NCBI GenBank assembly: GCA_023664685.1
Contig: JAMPFC010000007.1
Span: forward strand, 1 to 55,388
Direction of reading: 5' to 3'
Source: Roseburia sp.
GTDB lineage: Bacteria; Bacillota; Clostridia; Lachnospirales; Lachnospiraceae
Length of the DNA stretch: 55,388 nucleotides
Shown: positions 33,372 to 42,897 of the stretch, one piece after another
Numbering within the stretch: position 1 is the stretch's first letter
Layout of the letters: each line of letters begins with the position of its first letter
Made by a program: the position numbers and the translations under genes
Notes under the pieces: generated by a model
The model's input: only the letters and a program-made list of their open reading frames with translations
What the model was told of the DNA's origin: nothing
Database searches by the model: none

Positions 33372-36300
33372 GTACTTTTTTCCTCCTCCATATGCGGTAT
33401 GCAGCAGTACCGGATACTGCCATAAGCACAGTTAACAGCATGACCAGAACCATATATCCGGTCTTTGGCGAAATGGCATCTCCGCCTTCCGAAAAATCAT
33501 CCGGTGTCTTTGTCACGATCTTTCCTGCCTTCCGCTTATCCACTACTTTTAGTTTCTGCACTTTCCCGGTATCTTTTACCGTGATCTTTATATCCGCAGC
33601 CTTTTCATAATTCTCCGGTGCTTTCTTTTCTCTGAAAGTATAGGTCTCCCCGGCTGCCAGTTTTCCTTCGATCATCACCGCTCTCTTCGCTTTGGTCTTG
33701 AACGAATATACTTTTTTCCCTTTTTTATCGTAAACGTTATATTCTGCCCCCGGTAAAAGTTTCTTCGTGTCGGATGCTGTTTTATGGAACTGGATCTTGG
33801 TCGTATCATCCTTCATCCAGACTTTCTGCACTTCTCCTGTGTCTTGGATCACAAAGTCAATATCAGCCGCAGTCGCATAACCATCCGCCGGACGTTTCTC
33901 TGTAAGTGTGTAGGTTTCCCCGACTGCCAGTTTTCCCTCGATCCGGTGCGGCTCCTTTCCGGATATCCATTCCTCGACCATGCTGCCATCCGTCTTTCTG
34001 GTTATTATCAACTGGCATCCTTCGATTTCCTTACTGCCGGTAATGGAAGTCTTTGAAAGGTCGATCTTGGTCGTATCATCATACATCCGCACTACGTTGT
34101 CATCCAAAGAGGTAAAAGAACCGTCAGGGCTGTTTTTAATTTCTGCAACCGTGACTGTCTGTGTTTCAACCGATGCGGTCTCTGCGGATGGAACCTCCGC
34201 CTGAAGCAGTTTCCTTCCATCTCCGGCAGGGGCCGCTAAAGCCATCTGATTCTGTCCTGCTCTTAATAAACGGAACCCATCGTCCCCACACACAGGAAAC
34301 AGCCTTTCCGCTTTTAATGCATCTGCCCCGCTGCTGGCTGCTGAAATGAGATACTGTTTTTTTACCAGTTGGAAACAGATCTCTCTTGCGGTCACATATC
34401 CGTCTGCCGGCCTGCTCTCTGCCAATACATATGCTTTATCATGCAGCAGACCCCGGATCATAAGGTTTCCCTTTTCATTCATCTCAGCCCGGAAGTTTAC
34501 ATATCCAAGTACTTTTAACTTGTCACTTATGCTTATGCTGTCTTTCTCTCCCGATACCCATGAAAGGATCTCATTTCCTTCACTGTCCGTCACTTTCATA
34601 CTGCATCCTGCCAATTCTACAGAACCGGCAAGGGTAAGTTTATCAACCTCTGCTTCTGTCGCAAGGTTTTCTGCTTTCGCCTCCACCTTTATGACAGACG
34701 TTCCCGAATCCTTGTATTCTGCATTTACCGGTATTTCCGTTTCATCCAGATAATAACTGTCCGATACCGAAAGTTCTTTCAGGTAATACCTTCCAGAATT
34801 TATCTTCCGCTCTTTTTCCGTTTCTGCGGTAACTGCACCTCCGCTTACACTGTCCCCTTTCTCATATCCTTCCGACATGAGAGGCAGATCCGGCGTTGTT
34901 TTTGCAGTGCCATCTTCCCCGGTCGTGATCTCACCGATCTGTGTTCCTGCCTTTACGATCCGTTCTCCATCTGCATTATAAATATCATCCTGCGTATATA
35001 CTCCGAAAACCGCACCACTGACCGGAGCCTTGTTCTGCTCATCTGTCTTTACGATCCCAACTTCCGCCTTTGCCCTCTCGTTCCAGACATTAAGGATGCC
35101 TTCCTTGTCCGTTGCCTCTGTTGAATTAATGACATACTCATCCCAGCTGTTATTCCATGTGAAGTTTACCTTCCATTCTGCTTTTTCCGGCAGTGCATAA
35201 CCATATGGCGCATACACTTCCCTGACGGAATATGCCCCCAATGGCAGCGTTACTGTCACCTTTCCATCACCGCCGGTCTCATAACCGGTAACATCATGGA
35301 TGTCTCTGGTAAACTCTGCCCCGGTACCGCTTGTGACCGTGGCAACGAGTTCCCCGTCCTCAAACCATTTTGTTCCCTGTGCATCCTGTGTGAGAATGTC
35401 CCCATCTGCATAGATTTCAAAAACTGCACCGTCAAGGGTTCTGTCCTCATATAAAAACTTATTTTTTTCTTTATCGAACCCTGCCAAAACTTCACCGGTC
35501 TTTGCCAGTGTCATCCGTCCTTTTGTTTCCGTGTTGATATATGTCCCCTCTGTGATCTGGTATGTGATCCCCTGCTCATCGGTATAGATCTTACAGTCAT
35601 CGTTCTTACTGTTGAGCGTGATCTCGATATATTTTGTCTCGATCCGAAGTCCCGGTGCAGAATCCCTTTCATACACACGGTAGGTTCCACTCTTAAGCGG
35701 TTTGTATGTCATGATCTGGCCGGATTCATCCGTCAAATATTCAGATACGGAGACGATATCCTTCCCATTGCTGTAGCTCTGTGTCACAAGGGTTTCCTTC
35801 CCCTTATCATCCACTTTATAGATCTGGTAAACGGTACCGGCTTTGAGAACCGATTTTCCAGTCTGTTTGTCAACTTTAGTTACACGGAGATACGATGTAA
35901 AATCTTCATTGAATGCCACTTCGGTATATCCTTTAGGCCTGCTCTGGATATCCTCACTGATCATCATCGAAAAATCTCCAGCTAATTCCGTATCCAGCCC
36001 ATCCCCGCATTTTGTCTGATGTACCTTATAAGTACCATAAGCAAGCCGCTTAGTAGTGGCAACCCCTTCTCCATTGCAGACAATGGTATCTCTTTCGTAC
36101 CTGTCATCAGCAGCCTCATAACTCCCTGCGGATTCCAGATAGACTTGGAACACAGCCCCCTTTTCTCCGATCAGCAGCCCCGTCGGGCTGTCTCCTGTAT
36201 TGCTCTCATCCCGGCAGTATTTAACAATACTGAGCGTATTAAAAATCTCAGGTTCCTCAGCTTGGAATGTGACAGCATCCGGTGTCCACTCTACAGGATA

Positions 36301-37911
36301 GGGTGTTCCGTCCACGCTTATAGGGATCACCTCATCGCTCAGCAGAAACCCCTCCGGAGGAGTCACTTCCTTGGCATAGTACGTTACCCCGCACCGCAGA
36401 TAATCCGTATCCAGTTTGCCATTTTCATCTGTTGTGTACCCTGTACACGTTTTGGTATAAGTCCCATTTTCACCCGTGTAGACCGTCGCCGGCTGCGTAC
36501 ACGCAGCATCACTGTAGAGCATGTAGACCGCTCCTGCCAAGGTAGCATCCCCATAGGCTTTTCCGTCAACCGTGTTGCCGGCTTTCTTCCTCCCAACAAC
36601 CGTCACTTTCTTATATTTATTTGTGACTGTCCCTACAAGATAAGTCATGTCCAGAGGATTTCCCTGATCGTCTGTTTTCAGCCCAAGATCATCCTCCCAT
36701 CCTTCCGTGCCTCCCATATCGCTGGATTTCAGATAGTACACGTTCTGGCTGCTGTTTACTGTAAATCCTTGTCCGGCTGCATACTCCGCCCCTGCGATCA
36801 GGTTTCCGTTGCCGGTGGCAGTCTCGGTCAGGATATAGTTGGAAGGGATCGCCTTCACTTTGCTCTCCAGTTCTTCATATGCCAGTCCCTTTCCAGAACC
36901 GCTCGTCATGTCAGATGCGTAATGCCATTCCTTTTTATCAAACCTGCCCTTTACTTGCGCCAGTGTATCATCGTCCAGACCGTCATTTCCCTGATGTTCG
37001 GTTCCAGCACTATCCGTCCATGTGATGTAATAATATTTGGAAGAGGAGCATTCATACATCAGTGTAAAGAGGATCTCCCCATTGGCATCGGTCACAGCGT
37101 CGATCTCATAGCCCCCGTCATCCACAGCGGTCTCCAGACTTGTCCCATTCTGGTCTGTCACGATGAAGGAACTCAGATCGTCATTTTCCACGGACAATGT
37201 AAAACTGGCCCCTGCCAGTGCATTCCCATCCTCATCTACTTTCTTGATCTTTACTTTCTGCCGGAACTTCAGTGTATCCTGATAAGAATGCTCAGTCACT
37301 GGTGACGTCGTTGGGACAGAATCGACTGTCATCAGTTCCTGCCATCCCCTTGATGCCCCAGACTTTTTCCATAACTGTACCGTAGCAGAAAAAGCATCCG
37401 CCGTTTCAAAGATATCAGAATACAGCTGTTCTGCTGACTTGCTTGGAAAATATCCATTGTTTGCTTTGATTTCCTGAATGATGTTCGTCAGGGCTGTCCT
37501 GCCTGTCGCCCCTTCCTTTACACTCCAGAAAAGCCCCTGTGCGATCACCCATGCACTTTTGGAACCCTCCTGTTTTGTGTCATACCAGTATATGATCTTC
37601 CCCATCAGCAGGTCATCTCCCGTACTGGTGTTGGTATAAGTTGCCTGCCCGCCATTCACCTCATAGGTGGCGCCACGGGAACACTTTCCTCCCAGTGTCA
37701 TACAGAACCCGGTGCTGTTATTCAGCTCCCACTTGAACCAGTTGCCGGACTTGGTCTTTCCGCCAATGTTGTATGAACCATTTACATACACCCGGTCGTA
37801 GCCCACGCTTGCAGCATGTACCGTCCGGCTTTTCATCTGCGGGCAGACCGTAAGCACTATGACTGCCGCCAGTATGCCCGCCATAAATCGTTTCCATTTC
37901 CTCTTCATCAT
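33352..37911 (-). CDS. Giant Cna-B/thioester surface adhesin, sortase substrate
   Basis: This 1519-residue protein has a signal peptide at about 1-34. The N-terminal domain resembles a thioester domain, with candidate Cys70 in TGFCMTLGG and Gln125 in WVIAQGLFW. About nine Cna-B/SpaA-like repeats follow, many opening with a KxD/K strand and continuing G(A/T)xY/F. The C-terminus is SPKTG, a membrane helix and basic RRKK. SPKTG fits class B sortases, and one is encoded at 14697-15446. Thioester domains can bind host or partner-cell amines covalently. AAAGGA precedes two adjacent ATGs (37911 or 37908). The long antisense open frame inside it is a shadow. Confidence 0.88.
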   Translation of the reverse strand: MMKRKWKRFMAGILAAVIVLTVCPQMKSRTVHAASVGYDRVYVNGSYNIGGKTKSGNWFKWELNNSTGFCMTLGGKCSRGATYEVNGGQATYTNTSTGDDLLMGKIIYWYDTKQEGSKSAWVIAQGLFWSVKEGATGRTALTNIIQEIKANNGYFPSKSAEQLYSDIFETADAFSATVQLWKKSGASRGWQELMTVDSVPTTSPVTEHSYQDTLKFRQKVKIKKVDEDGNALAGASFTLSVENDDLSSFIVTDQNGTSLETAVDDGGYEIDAVTDANGEILFTLMYECSSSKYYYITWTDSAGTEHQGNDGLDDDTLAQVKGRFDKKEWHYASDMTSGSGKGLAYEELESKVKAIPSNYILTETATGNGNLIAGAEYAAGQGFTVNSSQNVYYLKSSDMGGTEGWEDDLGLKTDDQGNPLDMTYLVGTVTNKYKKVTVVGRKKAGNTVDGKAYGDATLAGAVYMLYSDAACTQPATVYTGENGTYTKTCTGYTTDENGKLDTDYLRCGVTYYAKEVTPPEGFLLSDEVIPISVDGTPYPVEWTPDAVTFQAEEPEIFNTLSIVKYCRDESNTGDSPTGLLIGEKGAVFQVYLESAGSYEAADDRYERDTIVCNGEGVATTKRLAYGTYKVHQTKCGDGLDTELAGDFSMMISEDIQSRPKGYTEVAFNEDFTSYLRVTKVDKQTGKSVLKAGTVYQIYKVDDKGKETLVTQSYSNGKDIVSVSEYLTDESGQIMTYKPLKSGTYRVYERDSAPGLRIETKYIEITLNSKNDDCKIYTDEQGITYQITEGTYINTETKGRMTLAKTGEVLAGFDKEKNKFLYEDRTLDGAVFEIYADGDILTQDAQGTKWFEDGELVATVTSGTGAEFTRDIHDVTGYETGGDGKVTVTLPLGAYSVREVYAPYGYALPEKAEWKVNFTWNNSWDEYVINSTEATDKEGILNVWNERAKAEVGIVKTDEQNKAPVSGAVFGVYTQDDIYNADGERIVKAGTQIGEITTGEDGTAKTTPDLPLMSEGYEKGDSVSGGAVTAETEKERKINSGRYYLKELSVSDSYYLDETEIPVNAEYKDSGTSVIKVEAKAENLATEAEVDKLTLAGSVELAGCSMKVTDSEGNEILSWVSGEKDSISISDKLKVLGYVNFRAEMNEKGNLMIRGLLHDKAYVLAESRPADGYVTAREICFQLVKKQYLISAASSGADALKAERLFPVCGDDGFRLLRAGQNQMALAAPAGDGRKLLQAEVPSAETASVETQTVTVAEIKNSPDGSFTSLDDNVVRMYDDTTKIDLSKTSITGSKEIEGCQLIITRKTDGSMVEEWISGKEPHRIEGKLAVGETYTLTEKRPADGYATAADIDFVIQDTGEVQKVWMKDDTTKIQFHKTASDTKKLLPGAEYNVYDKKGKKVYSFKTKAKRAVMIEGKLAAGETYTFREKKAPENYEKAADIKITVKDTGKVQKLKVVDKRKAGKIVTKTPDDFSEGGDAISPKTGYMVLVMLLTVLMAVSGTAAYRIWRRKKVHETIHS

Positions 37912-37941
37912 TGAATCCTTTCCTGTGGCTGTCCCACAAAT

Positions 37942-38133
37942 TTATTTTAATGAAAGCTGTGCTTTTTCTGCACTGTATCTTTTTTCTGGCTTGACCCATC
38001 CGAGTGCTTTTTCTCTCTTCAGCTGCTGCGTACTGATCCCCAGATGCTTACAGATCTCAAAACCAGATTTTTTAATCTTTAATGCATACTCAAGATACAG
38101 CCTTTGTTCATAAGAGAGCCTTGCCCTTGGCAT
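37942..38133 (-). CDS. Small HTH protein, IS30-N-terminus-like
   Basis: This 63-residue protein begins MPRARLSYEQRLYLEYALKI, with a helix-turn-helix (FEICKHLGISTQQLKRE) like the DNA-binding head of IS30 transposases but no catalytic part. AGGAGGGG lies before the ATG at 38133. It is the first gene inside the right end of the element, upstream of the adhesin. It could regulate the transfer operon or bind the element end. Confidence 0.7.
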   Translation of the reverse strand: MPRARLSYEQRLYLEYALKIKKSGFEICKHLGISTQQLKREKALGWVKPEKRYSAEKAQLSLK

Positions 38134-38166
38134 CTTTTCCCCTCCTTTTTTGTACAGTTTTTTCCC

Positions 38167-38196
38167 AAAAACAAAAAAAGAGTGCAAAAAGCACTC
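38167..38196 (-). terminator. Terminator at the right end of the element
   Basis: On the minus strand GAGTGC-TTTTT-GCACTC is followed by TTTTTTTG. It lies between attR and the first element gene and would block read-through from the chromosome into the transfer operon. Confidence 0.75.
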
Positions 38197-38230
38197 CGGT
38201 TTTTGGTACTTTTCGCACTATATATTAACA

Positions 38231-38253
38231 TTTTCTCCACTATTACAGAAATT
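38231..38253. repeat. Putative attR direct repeat
   Basis: CCACTATTACAGAAATT (38237-38253), with TTTTC before it, matches attL except one base. Host sequence with a hairpin element and an Rpn-type gene follows. Confidence 0.72.
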
Positions 38254-38293
38254 AATTTATTGGTTGTTAAAATAAAAGAACAATTAATTTCGT

Positions 38294-38487
38294 AAAAAAT
38301 GGGAATATTGCCGGATCCGGACCCGCTTTCGCTAGGTAAACTTGTAGCGGTACTAAGGCTGCAAGGTGCAAAAGCACCTCGTGCAAAAGCACCTCGTGCA
38401 AAAGCACCTCGTGCAAAAACGCACCTTATACGCAGCCTAAGAACCGACACGTTTACAAGGTCCTCCTCTGGCAATATTCCCATTTTT
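38294..38487. repeat. Nested terminator-hairpin repeat, copy 1
   Basis: A 194-base hairpin has outer arms AAAAATGGGAATATTGCC and its complement, ending in a T-run on the minus strand 3' of the Rpn gene. The inner core (GTAGCGGTACTAAGGCTGC and GCAGCCTAAGAACCGACA) matches copy 2 at 50541-50712. The loop holds three tandem 15-base units of GTGCAAAAGCACCTC. The outer arms are unlike those of copy 2. Confidence 0.82.
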
Positions 38488-38542
38488 CACGAATTTTCCT
38501 TTGCAGTTTATGAATTGCAACAACCAATCAAAATTGTCCTCT

Positions 38543-39542
38543 TTAATGTGTTCTTTCAATATGTTTCTTCGAATCGCATAATCCCGGCAAACGTCTGGGG
38601 ATCCCATACTCCTCCATCAATTTTTTCTGTAAAATGTGATCGGCCGCAGAACGCACCACATCCTCTACCCTGCCATCTGCTATCAATCTGGCATTTAAAA
38701 GATTTATTTTCCCGATTCCTTTTTCCACTCCATCCTGAACCATTTCATCAATCGCAAGACACATATTCATCTCTCCTTTCGCTTTGACCGTTTGCTTTTT
38801 TATGACAAATCCTCTTGTTCCACTCAAAGATGCAATCACATCATAGGCATCCTGCCGCAGATGTGTGAACTCCTCATGATCATCTACATAGTTTCTCAGT
38901 GCTTCTCTGTCATTCTGACGCATCAGAAATCCAAATACTTCTTTGAGATCCGTAACAAACGCATCACTGGATGCCAACTGGTTAACATCTACTAGATTTA
39001 TCCGGAAATCATTACAACAAGACCGCAACACATCCTGAATCTCTTTTGGATAAGAATCTACCTCCAACATTTCAGATAAGGATCGTGGTGCATTCCACTT
39101 TTCTTTTCCATGATACAGAACAATCGTCACAACTGGTATGAGCCGGTCTGTCTGATTTTGCAAAACCACAAACATATTCCTTACTGGTAAGATCCTGCTT
39201 TTTCCAGTGTTCCTTTTGGATCTGTTTATAATCCTTATCGTAGTAAATTGATTCATAGTTCATCAATTTTACCGGCAATGCATAATGCACGGAATCCTCT
39301 GGTTCCAACCCTAACACAACCCGACTGGAACCACATTTCCATTGCTTTAGATGATCGCGAACAAACTCCTTATCGCCATTCCCTCTGGCATGGTTTCCAC
39401 AGCGTCTTGCCTTTGTATCCAAATCCGACAAATCCTTTGCAAGTACCACCTGCTTTCCACCAAAAACAACGACATTAAACAAATCCGCAAACCTCTCGTT
39501 GTCAGCCAGAAATTCATTCATTGCTACATTGATTCTTCCCAA
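38543..39542 (-). pseudogene. Rpn-family nuclease/transposase-like gene, frameshifted
   Basis: Two overlapping minus-strand frames together make one Rpn (PD-(D/E)XK, recombination-promoting nuclease) protein. The first (39072-39542) gives MGRINVAMNEFLADNERFAD through EYVCGFAKSD. The second gives DRLIPVVTIVLYHGKEKWNAP to the C-terminus. The break is at 39148-39155, where the coding strand reads AGACAGAC. Removing one AGAC restores the frame as SDRLIPV. The nuclease core spans the break, so the product is probably inactive unless the repeat slips back. Confidence 0.85.
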
Positions 39543-39770
39543 TTAACCACTTCCTAACTTTATTATACTATATAGTTTTGTTTTGTCAACTATAAATTTG
39601 TTTTTGGAATCCTTCACGATAGTGAGAAAGATCATTCCGAATAAAAAAGAACTTTTTTATAAACAGATTATAACACGAATTTTCTATTTCGTAAAGACAT
39701 CAAATTTGGGGGATTATACTCGTAATACGATTCTCATAAGAAAAAAAGCGGTATCAACGCTCTTTTTTTC

Positions 39771-40031
39771 TCACCACCTTGCCCGCACATGCGGACAGTA
39801 TCCAGTCTTCCTGACTGCCCGGACTGCCACATAGCATCCACACTGTCCGCAAAGGCCTCCCCGCAATTCACTGCATCTGTCACAGAGCATAAGCCGCTTC
39901 TCGTACTCCTGATCCGAGACCTTATCTTCCTGCGGTATGTTGGCGATATAATCCTGAAGCTTCATCTGCTCCTTTTCTAACATTTCCTTCGTCCACGTAC
40001 ACTTTGGACAAAATCTGATCTGCTTCTCCAC
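39771..40031 (-). CDS. DUF6171-like small zinc-ribbon protein
   Basis: This 86-residue protein has a cysteine pair CPKCT near the start, then CDRC and CGQCGC, ending CPHVRARW. It is a metal-binding small protein of unknown role found in Clostridia. I place the start at the GTG 40031, seven bases after GGGAG; longer frames lack a ribosome site. It lies 43 bases after the arabinofuranosidase gene and is likely co-transcribed with it. Confidence 0.72.
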   Translation of the reverse strand: MEKQIRFCPKCTWTKEMLEKEQMKLQDYIANIPQEDKVSDQEYEKRLMLCDRCSELRGGLCGQCGCYVAVRAVRKTGYCPHVRARW

Positions 40032-40074
40032 CACAACTCTCCCTTTTACAATCATAGCCCGGCATAGCATCCGG

Positions 40075-41553
40075 CTATTTAAGCACCAGCGTCACAATAC
40101 TACACGGAGGCATTTTCACTATAAGCGTGCTGTCCGTCAAAGATGCGCCATCAAATCCGGCAGGCTGCACCACATCCAGCTTTTCAAAGGTGTTACGGTC
40201 ATCCATTTTCCCAGTAAGGATCGTTCCGCTGACAGAAGAAAACTTTCCTACTACTTCTGTAGAAATATCCATTTCCTCCGTAAGCGATGTATTGGCAAGA
40301 GTAATCGTAAGTTCTCCGCTGTCATTCATCGACGCCGACGAAGAAACCAACGGAATCTCAAATCCCTCACATTTTTCTACCGGCACATCCAAAAAACAGT
40401 CAACCAGCATAGCATTCTGATGCCGCTTATACATCTCAAACACATAATACGTCGGCGTCTTCACGATCTTGGCTCCCTCTGTGAGAATCACCGCCTGAAG
40501 TACATTGACTACCTGTGCGATATTTGCCATCGCGATCCGGTCACAGTGGCGGTTGAAAATATTCAGATTAAGTGCCGCCACCATCGCATCGCGCATCGTA
40601 TTCTGCTGATACAAAAATCCCGGATTCGTTCCCTCTTCCACCTGAAACCACGTTCCCCATTCATCGACAATGAGCTTGACCTTATGTTCCGGGTCATATT
40701 TCCCCATGATCTCTAAGTGACGATCGATCATTTCCTCGATCCGGAGAGTCGCCTCGATGGTTTCATAATACTTTTTCTTATCAAATTGTGTGGCGGAGCC
40801 TTTCTCATCCCAGCCGCCCGGCACGGTATAATAATGCATACTGATCGCATCGGCATATTTATCACCAATGATACTCATCAGCTTATCCGTCCACGCATAG
40901 TCCCCCGCATCCGGCCCGCAGGCGATCTTATATAACTGATTGTCACCGTAATTGCGGCAATATGTCTGATACCTGCGGTATGTATTTGCATAATATTCAG
41001 GTGTCATATTTCCGCCACAGCCCCAGTTCTCATTTCCGACACCAAAATATTTTACCTTCCACGGTTCTTTTCTTCCATTTTCTGCGCGCAGCTTTGCCAT
41101 CGGGGACTCTCCGTCAAACGTCATATATTCGATCCACTCCGACATTTCCTGTACCGTACCGCTTCCCACATTTCCATTGATATACGGTTCACAGCCAAGC
41201 TGATCACATAATTCAAAAAACTCATGGGTTCCAAAACGATTATCCTCTACCACACCGCCCCAGTGAGTATTGATCATGCGTTTTCTATTTTCTTTTGGGC
41301 CAATGCCATCCCGCCAGTGATACTCATCCGCAAAACAGCCGCCCGGCCAGCGAAGCACCGGCAAGTCCAGATTTTTCAGTGCCTCCACGACGTCATTTCT
41401 CATTCCATTCGTATTGGGAATCTCTGAATCCTCCCCGACATAAATCCCCTCATAAATACAGCGCCCCAGATGCTCGGAAAAATGCCCATAAATCTCTTTA
41501 TTGATCTTACCAAGCTTTCTTTTTGTGTTGATCAGTCCTTCCACTTTTTTCAT
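40075..41553 (-). CDS. abfA: Alpha-L-arabinofuranosidase, GH51
   Basis: This 492-residue intracellular enzyme has no signal peptide. It has a GH51 TIM barrel with acid/base glutamate in [11 protein letters not shown] and nucleophile glutamate in [10 protein letters not shown], then a beta-sandwich domain. It removes terminal arabinose from arabinan or arabinoxylan oligosaccharides, a plant-fibre trait of gut bacteria. The start at 41553 follows GGAGG by seven bases. Confidence 0.94.
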   Translation of the reverse strand: MKKVEGLINTKRKLGKINKEIYGHFSEHLGRCIYEGIYVGEDSEIPNTNGMRNDVVEALKNLDLPVLRWPGGCFADEYHWRDGIGPKENRKRMINTHWGGVVEDNRFGTHEFFELCDQLGCEPYINGNVGSGTVQEMSEWIEYMTFDGESPMAKLRAENGRKEPWKVKYFGVGNENWGCGGNMTPEYYANTYRRYQTYCRNYGDNQLYKIACGPDAGDYAWTDKLMSIIGDKYADAISMHYYTVPGGWDEKGSATQFDKKKYYETIEATLRIEEMIDRHLEIMGKYDPEHKVKLIVDEWGTWFQVEEGTNPGFLYQQNTMRDAMVAALNLNIFNRHCDRIAMANIAQVVNVLQAVILTEGAKIVKTPTYYVFEMYKRHQNAMLVDCFLDVPVEKCEGFEIPLVSSSASMNDSGELTITLANTSLTEEMDISTEVVGKFSSVSGTILTGKMDDRNTFEKLDVVQPAGFDGASLTDSTLIVKMPPCSIVTLVLK

Positions 41554-41683
41554 GATGATCCTCCATTTTTCATTCTGACTTTGCAAAACAATTTCAATGC
41601 TTCATTCAAACTGACCCTATCATAAAACAAAAGACAGCCAAATAAAATGGATTATTTTGCTGCCCTTTTGTATTATTTTGTTC

Positions 41684-42877
41684 TCACCCAAAATATCCCT
41701 TAAATTCAATCCGGTATTTTCCCTCCGGAAACAACTCATGATACAGCGCAAGCAGATAGTCATCCGTCATACTGGAAATGAAATCGACAACCACCTGATC
41801 CGGCTCCTCCTCCAGATACTGTTCCTGAAACTTCACATCTTTTCGCAGATATGCCACATGATGCTTGTATAAAATGGAATTTTTATCATGTTCTTTTGCC
41901 TGCGAAAGAAGTTCCTCATAAATTGCCTCAAACATCGGCTCGACCGTTTTATAGATTGAATCCACCCGCGGATTCCCATAGATCAGTTCATAATTTTCCT
42001 GTTTTGCTCTGGAAAATGCCTCATAATAGACACGCTCCATGCAGATAAATGGCTTGCCATAGCTGTTCTCAACGATATTTACGATCATATTGTTGATGAT
42101 CTCCGCATTCGTGCTGCCGATCTCGCCGCCGGAAAACACCTCGTCGCCGCTTAAGATTTCCACCTTCTTTGCGTCCTGTCTGTCTTTTCCGAGATAGGCA
42201 ATGATATCACTGACACGCATGACACATGCCTCTAGCGTTGACGGTATCTGCCTTTTATTTGCCTCCGGATCTGTATAACATTCCTCAACCTGGGCGTCAA
42301 ATTCTGCAAATGACGACAAGGCGGCGGGCCGGTACTCCGACATTTCCATCTCGCCATTGTGGCACAGCACTCCGTCAAGTACCTGAAGGCTGATATTCCA
42401 GTTTACCATCTTATCAAGCACCCTCACGCTCTGCACATTGTGGTTAAAATACCGTCCCGTGTGTTCATGATAGATCCGGTTTAAAAACCGCTCACCCGCA
42501 TGGCCAAACGGCGTATGCCCGATATCGTGTCCAAGCGAAATCGCCTCGATCAGATCCACATTCAGCCCGAGAAGCTGACCAATATTCCTTGCGATCCGCG
42601 ACACTAACTGCACATGAAGGGCGCGGCGTGAAATATCATCGTTCTGATACCCGGAAAGCACCTGTGTCTTATCCGAATACCGGTTATAATATGGATTATG
42701 TAATATTTTCTCACAGTCGCGGATAAACGCAGGACGCCACAGATTCGCCTTGTCATGATCCATCCGTCTCCGGATGACATTTTCGTCCCGAAACGCATAC
42801 GGATTGACCGCATGGGCGCTCCGGTCAGCCCGGATCCTGTCCTGCAGCTGCCCCGAAAGGGAATGATAATTCGCCAT
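41684..42877 (-). CDS. dgt: dGTPase-like HD-domain triphosphohydrolase
   Basis: This 397-residue protein has the HD metal-binding motif LGHDIGHTPFGHAGE (about 118-132), preceded by SRIARNIGQLLGLN as in dNTP triphosphohydrolases. It would cut dGTP or other dNTPs to nucleoside and triphosphate, controlling dNTP pools. GGAGG precedes the ATG. It ends 130 bases upstream of the abfA start. Confidence 0.9.
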   Translation of the reverse strand: MANYHSLSGQLQDRIRADRSAHAVNPYAFRDENVIRRRMDHDKANLWRPAFIRDCEKILHNPYYNRYSDKTQVLSGYQNDDISRRALHVQLVSRIARNIGQLLGLNVDLIEAISLGHDIGHTPFGHAGERFLNRIYHEHTGRYFNHNVQSVRVLDKMVNWNISLQVLDGVLCHNGEMEMSEYRPAALSSFAEFDAQVEECYTDPEANKRQIPSTLEACVMRVSDIIAYLGKDRQDAKKVEILSGDEVFSGGEIGSTNAEIINNMIVNIVENSYGKPFICMERVYYEAFSRAKQENYELIYGNPRVDSIYKTVEPMFEAIYEELLSQAKEHDKNSILYKHHVAYLRKDVKFQEQYLEEEPDQVVVDFISSMTDDYLLALYHELFPEGKYRIEFKGYFG

Positions 42878-42897
42878 TTGACACCTCCACCAATTTT

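Larger units (their letters stand above)
2936..38253. mobile_element. Integrated conjugative element, plasmid-like, about 35.3 kb
   Basis: The interval is bounded by near-identical 23-base direct repeats (see attL and attR). It contains, as one contiguous foreign block, Rep with iterons, ParA/ParB, VapD, a relaxase, a full Gram-positive T4SS of the pSK41 trs/tra type, an antirestriction protein and surface proteins. Host housekeeping genes lie on both sides. No tyrosine or serine recombinase gene is visible, so the integration mechanism is unresolved. The only recombinase-like genes are an IS30-type transposase at the left end and a 63-residue HTH protein at the right end. Confidence 0.85.

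Noticed and set aside
36019-37305. 428-codon open frame on the plus strand
   Set aside because: It lies wholly antisense to the adhesin gene, has no ribosome site or domain, and its composition is what a reversed Cna-B repeat gene gives.
38366-38416. Short regular repeats resembling a CRISPR array
   Set aside because: Units are 15 bases, adjoining without spacers, and lie in the loop of a hairpin repeat; no cas genes are present.
39543-39770. Intergenic stretch before the Rpn gene
   Set aside because: It is AT-rich, with no gene, clear hairpin or repeat that I could support.
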